This document shows positions 23,493 to 28,268 of a stretch of 28,268 nucleotides of DNA, piece after piece. The stretch covers positions 1 through 28,268 of the forward strand of contig CAZRXG010000046.1 of the NCBI GenBank assembly GCA_964603985.1, given 5' to 3'. Origin of the DNA: CAZRXG01 sp964603985. Lineage in GTDB: Bacteria; Chloroflexota; Anaerolineae; Aggregatilineales; UBA3940. Under the pieces are notes generated by a model, which made no database searches, was not told the origin of the DNA, and worked only from the letters and a program-made list of their open reading frames with translations. Each line of letters begins with the position of its first letter. The first letter of the stretch is position 1. A program made the translations under genes and the position numbers.

Positions 23493-24572
23493 ATGCAAAA
23501 CGAAAGCGCGTCGTCAGAAGGAAAGAAGCCAAAAGGATGCTGGTCGCTCGCCCGGCGGGTGCTGGTTGGGCTGCTCGTCGTTCTGGCCCTGCTGCTGGTA
23601 TTCACGACGCTGCGGGCCAGCGTTCTTGACCCGCGTGCTCTGGGTGGTCCAATGCCGGACTCAAGCCTGATGGTGGACATCGGGGGGCGGGACATTCACC
23701 TGGTCGCGATGGGCCTGGAGAACGACGGCCCGGCGGTGGTGCTGCTGCCCTGCCTGAACTGCGGCTCGATTTACTGGCAGCTGGTTCAGCCTGAACTGGC
23801 CGAGACGATGCGCGTCTATGCGTTTGACCCGGCGGGTTTTGCGTGGAGCCAACCCCACCCCGACCGGCTGAGTGTCGCCAGCGCCGCCGACGACCTGCAC
23901 GATGCGCTTGTCGCGCTCGGCGAGGAGGAGATCGTGCTGGTGGCGTATTCGGGGAGCGGCATCACGGCGCTGAATTACCTCGACCGCTACGACGAGCCGC
24001 GCGTGCTCGGCCTGGTATCGATGGAGGCCGAGTTGTTCTCCGAGACGGGTGAAGCGGCCTTTGGCGGGGGCCGGCCCTTCCTGCCGCCCGGCGTGCAGCG
24101 GGGAGCGACCGCGCTGGGCGTCGGGCGCGTGTTCTTTGAGGTGCTCGTGATGCCCGGTTCAAGGGAGACTTTTACCCCCATCGCCAGCCCGTCGCCGCTG
24201 TATGACCTGGATGCCATCAACAGGCTGGCGGCGACCTACCCCACCCGCAAGGTGCTGTATGCGGCGATTGACATCGAGGCCACTTACAGTGAGGCGGTGC
24301 GGCAGTCGTCCGGTCTGGCCGTCCCCGGCGACATCCCTGTTTTCGCCATCGACTGTGATTGGGCACCGACCTCTGAGCGGCTGAGCGAGAAGCAGGCCCG
24401 GCAGCTCCGGGACGATGAGGCGCGTCGTGCGGGCATCTGGCGGGCGCTCGCCGAGAACTCTCCGGGCGGGCGCTACATCGAAGTTGAGGATGCGACACAC
24501 TTCCTGCCGGTGGAGAGGCCGGAGGTGCCGGTTGAGGTGATCGGCGAGATGTGGGAGCTGGTGCGGCGGTAG
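23493..24572 (+). CDS. membrane-anchored alpha/beta hydrolase
   Basis: The ATG at 23493 follows AGGGAGGG and gives 359 residues; the in-frame start at 23469 has no such site. Residues 18-40 form one transmembrane anchor (VLVGLLVVLALLLVF) after a basic stretch, so the catalytic part lies outside the membrane or is tethered to it. The fold is shown by strand DIGGRDIHLVAMG, FDPAGFAWSQPH (112-122 region), the nucleophile elbow with Ser153, a late Asp (FAIDCDW, 287 or 289) and His336 in EDATHFLPVERPE. Two features are odd. The elbow reads A-Y-S-G-S instead of G-x-S-x-G. The oxyanion loop, normally His-Gly, is replaced by LLPCLNCGS with two cysteines. Activity is likely but may be altered. Substrate is unknown. 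Confidence 0.82.
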   Translation: MQNESASSEGKKPKGCWSLARRVLVGLLVVLALLLVFTTLRASVLDPRALGGPMPDSSLMVDIGGRDIHLVAMGLENDGPAVVLLPCLNCGSIYWQLVQPELAETMRVYAFDPAGFAWSQPHPDRLSVASAADDLHDALVALGEEEIVLVAYSGSGITALNYLDRYDEPRVLGLVSMEAELFSETGEAAFGGGRPFLPPGVQRGATALGVGRVFFEVLVMPGSRETFTPIASPSPLYDLDAINRLAATYPTRKVLYAAIDIEATYSEAVRQSSGLAVPGDIPVFAIDCDWAPTSERLSEKQARQLRDDEARRAGIWRALAENSPGGRYIEVEDATHFLPVERPEVPVEVIGEMWELVRR

Positions 24573-24640
24573 AGCGGGGGCACCGAGCTTTTGCCAGAAT
24601 TCAGCCGATCACGATTTTGGCTCGGCTCGCGCTCTGTCTG

Positions 24641-24749
24641 CCCTCTCCCGGCGACCGGAGGTCGCTTTTGGGAGAGGGCGAATCGAGGACGGTTTGACCG
24701 TCCGAGATGGGTGAGGGCAGGGCCACAATCCACACGATCCAGGTTAACA
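24641..24749. repeat. ~80-bp dispersed repeat, copy 2, with extra hairpin
   Basis: Bases 24670-24749 match 13780-13860. This copy also has an upstream arm: CCCTCTCCC (24641-24649) pairs with GGGAGAGGG (24670-24678), enclosing GCGACC-GGA-GGTCGC (24651-24665). A second hairpin, GGACGGT-TTG-ACCGTCC, follows at 24687-24703. The surrounding 24573-24915 interval holds no gene I can support. Confidence 0.85.
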
Positions 24750-24826
24750 AAGCACTCACGCCCGCGAGCTGACCCCGGAATGATACGAAAATGTATGCAG
24801 CCACCTGCGAAGATTCTGGTATGGCG

Positions 24827-24835
24827 TGTTATACT
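24827..24835 (+). promoter_or_regulatory. extended -10 promoter
   Basis: TGTTATACT is an extended -10 (TG-N-TATACT, hexamer 24830-24835) with no clear -35. Transcription would begin near 24842, about 75 nt before the ATG of the PAS-GAF gene. Confidence 0.45.
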
Positions 24836-24915
24836 TGGATTCCGCAACAGAGAAGAGGCTCTGTCTGCCATCTGCATTTTTGCCAACCAGAACAACGAAC
24901 CAGGAGGCAGGATCG

Positions 24916-25806
24916 ATGCAGCTTTCCAGTGACCAGATCCTTGACAGTGTCCCCTTTGGCGTCCTGATCACCGATCTGGATGGCCGGATCGTCGGCGTCA
25001 ACGCGACGCTGCGTGACATGCTGGGGTACGAGAGCGGCAAGCTGGAGAATCGCAATGTGACCGAGATCACGGCGGAGGAGAACGTCCAGAATGATAGGGA
25101 TGTGCTGAAAGGTCTCGCGACCGGCGATTTGCCAGCGCCGTACGTCAAAGAGTTCCTGACGCACGCCGGGCGGGCGGTGCCGGTTGAGGTTCAGGTGAGG
25201 GCCATCTGCGATGGCGACGGGAAGGTGTCCAACGCACTGTTCGCCGTCAAAGACCTCAGCGAGGAGATGCAGTTTTTGAAAGATCTCCAGCGCCGCAACC
25301 TGCACCTGCTGGCCTCCTCGGAAGTAGCCATGGCGGCAACCCAGATCCTGGACATCGGGGAGCTTTTGACGCGCTGCGTTGACCTGATCCGCAAGCACTT
25401 CGGCTTTTACTACGCCGCCATCTTCCTGATCGACGGCGCGGGCGAGTGGGCGGTGCTGCGGGCGGCGACCGGCGAAGCGGGCAAAAAACTGCTGAGTAAG
25501 GGGCATAAGCTGGGCGTGGGCAGCCAGTCGATGGTGGGCTGGGTGACGGCCAATAACGCGGCCCGCATCGCGCTCGACGTGGGGGAGGAGGCGATCCGCT
25601 TCGATAACCCCCACCTGCCCAAGACGCGCTCGGAGATGGCGCTCCCGCTGCGCGTGCGTGGCGAGGTGATCGGCGCACTCGACGTGCAGAGCACCGGCCT
25701 GAACGCCTTCAGCACAGAAGACATCCGGACCATTCAGATGATGGCCGACCAGGTCGCCATCGCCATCGACAATGCCCGCCTGTTCAGCCAACAGAACGGC
25801 GGCTAA
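24916..25806 (+). CDS. PAS-GAF sensor protein without kinase domain
   Basis: From the ATG at 24916, with AGGAGG 8 bases upstream, the protein has 296 residues. Residues 3-117 form a PAS domain (DSVPFGVLITDLDG, MLGYESGKLENR, then FAVKDLSEEM). A helix follows at about 117-145, and GAF occupies about 146-290, with TRCVDLIRKHFGFYY, GVGSQSMVGWV, KTRSEMALPL and AIDNARLF. No HisKA, HATPase, GGDEF, EAL or phosphatase domain follows, and the stop codon comes directly after the GAF. Such proteins need a separate effector; here a receiver-only protein begins 15 bp downstream, so the two probably work together. The GAF looks like GAF2 of the histidine kinase at 18537. It is probably cytosolic. The ligand is unknown. 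Confidence 0.87.
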   Translation: MQLSSDQILDSVPFGVLITDLDGRIVGVNATLRDMLGYESGKLENRNVTEITAEENVQNDRDVLKGLATGDLPAPYVKEFLTHAGRAVPVEVQVRAICDGDGKVSNALFAVKDLSEEMQFLKDLQRRNLHLLASSEVAMAATQILDIGELLTRCVDLIRKHFGFYYAAIFLIDGAGEWAVLRAATGEAGKKLLSKGHKLGVGSQSMVGWVTANNAARIALDVGEEAIRFDNPHLPKTRSEMALPLRVRGEVIGALDVQSTGLNAFSTEDIRTIQMMADQVAIAIDNARLFSQQNGG

Positions 25807-25821
25807 GGAGCTTCCTTCACG

Positions 25822-26229
25822 ATGACCGATCTAAGCGACAAACACCTGGTAGTGGTCGAGGACAACGTCGACAACTACAACCTGATCCTGCGCCTGCTGA
25901 CCGAACTGGGCATCGAACACTGCGAGTGGATTCAAAGCGGGTGGAAGGCCGCCCAGGAGGCTAACCAGCACGGGCCGGTCGATCTGATCCTGCTGGACAT
26001 TAACCTGCCCTACGAGGACGGCTTCGAGGTGCAGCGCAAGCTGCGCGAGCGTCCTGACCTTGATGGCGCCAAGATCGTTGCCGTGACGGCCAACGCCAGC
26101 GAGACCTACATGCAGCGGGCTATCAACGGCGGCTTTGACGGGTTCATCGGCAAGCCGCTCGACCCTGACCGCTTTCCGGAGCAGGTGCGCCGTATTCTGG
26201 CGAACGAGCCGGTCTGGGAGTGGCGCTGA
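25822..26229 (+). CDS. single-domain response regulator (CheY-like receiver)
   Basis: The protein has 135 residues and is a receiver domain only. The acidic pair E13-D14 in VVVEDN, the phospho-acceptor D59 in LILLDINLPYEDG, T89 in VAVTAN and K111 in GFIGKPLD are all in place, so it should be phosphorylated. There is no output domain, as in CheY- or DivK/Spo0F-like proteins that act by protein contact or as phosphorelay intermediates. AAGGAG lies 11 bases before the ATG, and the gene is 15 bp downstream of the PAS-GAF gene. Likely donors are the orphan histidine kinases encoded at 14847 and 18537, but this is inference. It is convergent with a DDN-family gene 32 bp away. Confidence 0.93.
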   Translation: MTDLSDKHLVVVEDNVDNYNLILRLLTELGIEHCEWIQSGWKAAQEANQHGPVDLILLDINLPYEDGFEVQRKLRERPDLDGAKIVAVTANASETYMQRAINGGFDGFIGKPLDPDRFPEQVRRILANEPVWEWR

Positions 26230-26261
26230 GCGAAAGGCGGTCAGGGTCTGGCGCGTGAGCT

Positions 26262-26852
26262 TCAGCGCCGACGACGGCGGAACAGCATCATCGGCAGTAA
26301 GATCATTGCGGCCAGCGGCCACACCCAGGAGAGGTCGCCGGGGCCGCCGGGGCCGGTGCGGGCCTCGGTGCGGCGGATGCGGATCAGGCGGTAGTCGGCG
26401 GTTTCCGCGGCCAGCTCGTCGTCGGTCGCGGTGGTGGGGTTGATCCCGCCGAACAACGGCGCGGCGAAGCCCCCGGCGATCAGCACCTGCCGCAGCAGAG
26501 ACAGCCGCCGCTCGTCCTCGGAGATGTCCTCGGCCACGCCAGACCACCAGCCATCCGGCAACCACACCTCGACCTCCGGGTCGGCCATGATGTTCAGGTA
26601 CCAGTCGGAGCCGCCGCCGAACCCGGCGGTGCAGTAGATGTCGCCGTCGATGATGGCATAGTTGACCGGCGTCTGGCGCTTGAGGCCGCTCTTACGACCG
26701 GTGTGGGTGATCACCATGATGCGCCCGCCGACCTCCGGCCAGAAGTTCACCCAGGGGCCGAGTCCCAGCCGCCACATCAGCAGCATGAAGCGGTTAAAGT
26801 ACTTGAAGCCCTGGCGCAGCTTCTCCTCGGTGGCCGGATCGATGGTCCCCAT
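26262..26852 (-). CDS. DDN-family (deazaflavin-dependent) nitroreductase-like protein, tail-anchored
   Basis: The ATG at 26852 (GAGGT 7 bases upstream) gives 196 residues. The split-barrel family signature is clear: ITHTGRKSGLKRQTPVNY (48-65), then GFGGGSDWYLNIMADPEV (78-95) and VEVWLPDG. Members such as mycobacterial Ddn use the reduced deazaflavin F420 to reduce quinones or nitro compounds, but several relatives use other cofactors. After the domain, a Gly/Pro-rich linker leads to a final hydrophobic helix (WVWPLAAMILLPMMLF) and RRRRR, so the protein is probably tail-anchored with its active site at the cytosolic membrane face, which would suit a quinone substrate. No F420 synthesis gene lies in the window, so the cofactor is inferred from family only. 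The gene stands alone and converges on the receiver gene. Confidence 0.85.
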   Translation of the reverse strand: MGTIDPATEEKLRQGFKYFNRFMLLMWRLGLGPWVNFWPEVGGRIMVITHTGRKSGLKRQTPVNYAIIDGDIYCTAGFGGGSDWYLNIMADPEVEVWLPDGWWSGVAEDISEDERRLSLLRQVLIAGGFAAPLFGGINPTTATDDELAAETADYRLIRIRRTEARTGPGGPGDLSWVWPLAAMILLPMMLFRRRRR

Positions 26853-26891
26853 CACGTACCTCGCTTTCACCAATCGGCTGTGAAGCGTGCG

Positions 26892-26920
26892 AAAAAGGGG
26901 TAAGGCCCATTCCTTACCCC
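26892..26920 (-). terminator. rho-independent terminator of the WD40 gene
   Basis: On the minus strand, GGGGTAAGG pairs perfectly with CCTTACCCC around a 6-base loop (26897-26920) and is followed by TTTTT (26892-26896). It lies about 65 bp after the WD40 gene stop and just before the DDN-family gene, which must therefore have its own promoter. Confidence 0.85.
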
Positions 26921-26984
26921 TGTATAGCGACTCGTAGCCGGTGCGTGATTTGAACAGCCACGCTGCCGGATCGGTAGGATGTCT

Positions 26985-28175
26985 TTACTCCTCAGGCAGG
27001 CCCATGATGACCAGCGTTCCGTCGTCCATCGCGGCGGCGAACTTGCGGCCATCGCCCGATACGCTGACGGCCCACACGGTCACGTCCATCGTGCGTGAGA
27101 AGACTTTGGTGCCCTTCTCGATGTCCCAGATGGCGATAACGCCGTCGCCGCCGCTGGAGACGAGCGCCTTGCTGTCTTTGCAGAACGACAGGTCGAACAT
27201 CTCGGCGCTCATGAACGAGGAGAAGCGCGACCAGTCGCTGGTGTTGTAGACCAGGATTTCACCCTCGTCCAGAGCGGCAGCCAGGTACTGCCCATCGGGC
27301 GAGAACTCCATGTCGACCACCGGCTCGTAGGCAGGCGCGCTGATCTCGGCGACGGTTGACAGGCCGTCGGCAGTGAAGACGACGATGTGCCCACTGTTGT
27401 CACCGGCAGCCAGGTACTCCCCGTCCGGTGAGTAGGCAGCCGACCACAGGTCGTTGCCGGTGGGCTGCACCTGGTTCAATTGCGCGCCGCCATCGCCGTC
27501 GTAGATCGTCAGATTCTTGTTGCCCTCGCCCGCCACGGCCAGTTGGGAACCATCCGGCGACCAGCGCACGCGGTGCGTCCAGATGTTGGTGACCACCTCG
27601 AACAACATCTTGCCGGTGCTCACCTCCCACACATGGATGCGGAAGCCATAGGACGATCCGGCGACGATCTTGGTGCCGTCGGGCGAGAACTCCAGGCCCA
27701 TGCCCCACTCGGTCGCCCCGCGCAGGTCGTTGATCAGCGAGCCGTCCTCGCCGTCCCACACCGAGACGATCTTGGCCCAGCCGTAGGTGGCGACCATATC
27801 GTCGGCCTGCGAATAGGCCACCGCCGAGAGTGCGGTCGGGCTGGCAGCAAACGACCGTAGCTGCACCACATCCCCGGCGTTTTCAACCGTGATGTAGTCG
27901 GCAGGTTCAGGTGTTGGCTCCTCGGTCGGCTCCGGGGTTGGCTCCTCGGTCGGCTCCTCGGTCGGCTCCTGAGTTGGTTCTTTGGTGGGCTTTGGGGCCG
28001 CTTCCTCCTTGCCCGGTTCCTCGGCGATGTAAGCCTCCGCGTCCGCCTCTGCCTCTTCCTCTGGTTCCTCCCCCCCACCGACACCGGGGATGGTACAGGC
28101 CAGACTCGCGACGGCAAGCATGATCAGGACTAACGCTAAGATACGCAGGGGCCGCGAGTATTTGTTAATAAGCAT
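26985..28175 (-). CDS. WD40-repeat lipoprotein
   Basis: From the ATG at 28175, with AAGGAG 6 bases upstream, the protein has 396 residues. A basic start and hydrophobic run end in ASLAC, giving lipidated Cys27. Residues 35-62 are acidic, and residues 66-91 form a tandem Glu-Pro-Thr linker. Residues 95-396 carry about seven WD40-type blades, each with a turn such as FSPDGTKI, WSPDGSQL, YSPDGEYL, FSPDGQYL or VSGDGRKF, and strands ending in VWD/VWE. It should form a beta-propeller displayed on a flexible stalk outside the membrane, a common plan in Chloroflexota; the job is probably binding. No enzyme motif is seen. The far upstream region contains a perfect hairpin (28242-28260). The gene has a strong terminator and forms a single-gene unit. 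Confidence 0.88.
   Translation of the reverse strand: MLINKYSRPLRILALVLIMLAVASLACTIPGVGGGEEPEEEAEADAEAYIAEEPGKEEAAPKPTKEPTQEPTEEPTEEPTPEPTEEPTPEPADYITVENAGDVVQLRSFAASPTALSAVAYSQADDMVATYGWAKIVSVWDGEDGSLINDLRGATEWGMGLEFSPDGTKIVAGSSYGFRIHVWEVSTGKMLFEVVTNIWTHRVRWSPDGSQLAVAGEGNKNLTIYDGDGGAQLNQVQPTGNDLWSAAYSPDGEYLAAGDNSGHIVVFTADGLSTVAEISAPAYEPVVDMEFSPDGQYLAAALDEGEILVYNTSDWSRFSSFMSAEMFDLSFCKDSKALVSSGGDGVIAIWDIEKGTKVFSRTMDVTVWAVSVSGDGRKFAAAMDDGTLVIMGLPEE
27903..27980 (-). repeat. in-frame tandem repeat coding for the Glu-Pro-Thr linker
   Basis: Units of 6 and 12 bases built from ggctcctcggtc encode (E)EPT/PEP steps, residues 66-91 of the WD40 lipoprotein. Such repeats change length easily by slippage in multiples of three codons, altering stalk length. 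Confidence 0.75.
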
Positions 28176-28241
28176 CTCCCTCTCCTTAAGATTGCTGGCA
28201 CTTTGCCTGGTGCAGTGAACGGCAAACCTCAAAATCCCTAA

Positions 28242-28260
28242 CCACTACCAGAGGTAGTGG
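28242..28260. repeat. perfect hairpin with three-base loop
   Basis: CCACTACC (28242-28249), AGA, GGTAGTGG (28253-28260) form an 8-bp stem about 67 bp before the WD40 ATG. No U-run follows on either visible side. It shares the perfect-stem, three-base-loop design of the other intergenic hairpins, though its sequence differs; it may be a regulator site or a terminator of an upstream gene beyond the window. Confidence 0.5.
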
Positions 28261-28268
28261 CTTCTCCG

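Noticed and set aside
27903..27980. Short tandem repeats considered as a CRISPR array
   Set aside because: Units are 6-12 bases without spacers and lie in frame within a coding sequence.

Overview
The window is about 28 kb of high-GC bacterial chromosome. Gene content and style fit a free-living Chloroflexota bacterium, probably Anaerolineae-like. The pointers are large PAS/GAF histidine kinases, a Tat-less reductive-dehalogenase-like protein, an F420/deazaflavin-type (DDN) nitroreductase homologue, lipoproteins with Pro/Glu/Thr linkers, a WD40 lipoprotein, and short dispersed intergenic repeats. The taxon is inferred from gene families; there is no rRNA in the window. No complete tRNA, CRISPR array, insertion sequence or integrase gene was seen.

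Layout. 1-2542 (+): a GT-C type membrane glycosyltransferase and, directly abutting it, a TPR-membrane-HExxH (DUF922-like) protein. 2572-4960 (-): murC-murB, cytoplasmic peptidoglycan precursor synthesis. 5123-6224 (-): a small membrane protein and an RraA-family protein behind a good sigma70-type promoter. 6583-7860 (-): a lipoprotein with a C-terminal jelly-roll domain. 7949-10099 (-): an operon of alpha/beta hydrolase, RdhA-like Fe-S/corrinoid protein and a tiny two-helix membrane ORF that appears frameshifted. 10343-13537 (+): three poorly characterised membrane proteins, the last two translationally coupled and followed by a terminator.

13866-21098 is a signalling block. It holds a proline dehydrogenase downstream of a 7TM-PAS-GAF histidine kinase, a TlpA/DipZ-like thioredoxin-fold protein, and a divergent GAF-PAS-GAF-PAS histidine kinase. 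21131-22105 (-): a GH114-like lipoprotein. 22230-23413: an AT-rich island with a lipoprotein of unknown function, probably acquired by transfer. 23493-24572 (+): a membrane-anchored alpha/beta hydrolase. 24916-26229 (+): a kinase-less PAS-GAF protein with a stand-alone receiver domain. 26262-26852 (-): a tail-anchored DDN-family protein. 26985-28175 (-): a WD40 lipoprotein with a strong terminator.

Most transcription units are short, one to three genes. The strongest threads are sensing (two orphan hybrid-sensor kinases plus a split PAS-GAF/receiver pair), cell-envelope biogenesis (MurB, MurC, GT-C, surface lipoproteins) and redox chemistry (RdhA-like, DDN-like, thioredoxin-like, PRODH). Between genes there are two repeat families: a 3 x 9-nt element in two inverted copies, and an ~80-bp element in two copies. 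There is also a recurring class of perfect hairpins with three-base loops. The most unusual gene neighbourhood is the RdhA-like operon with its minimal membrane ORF.
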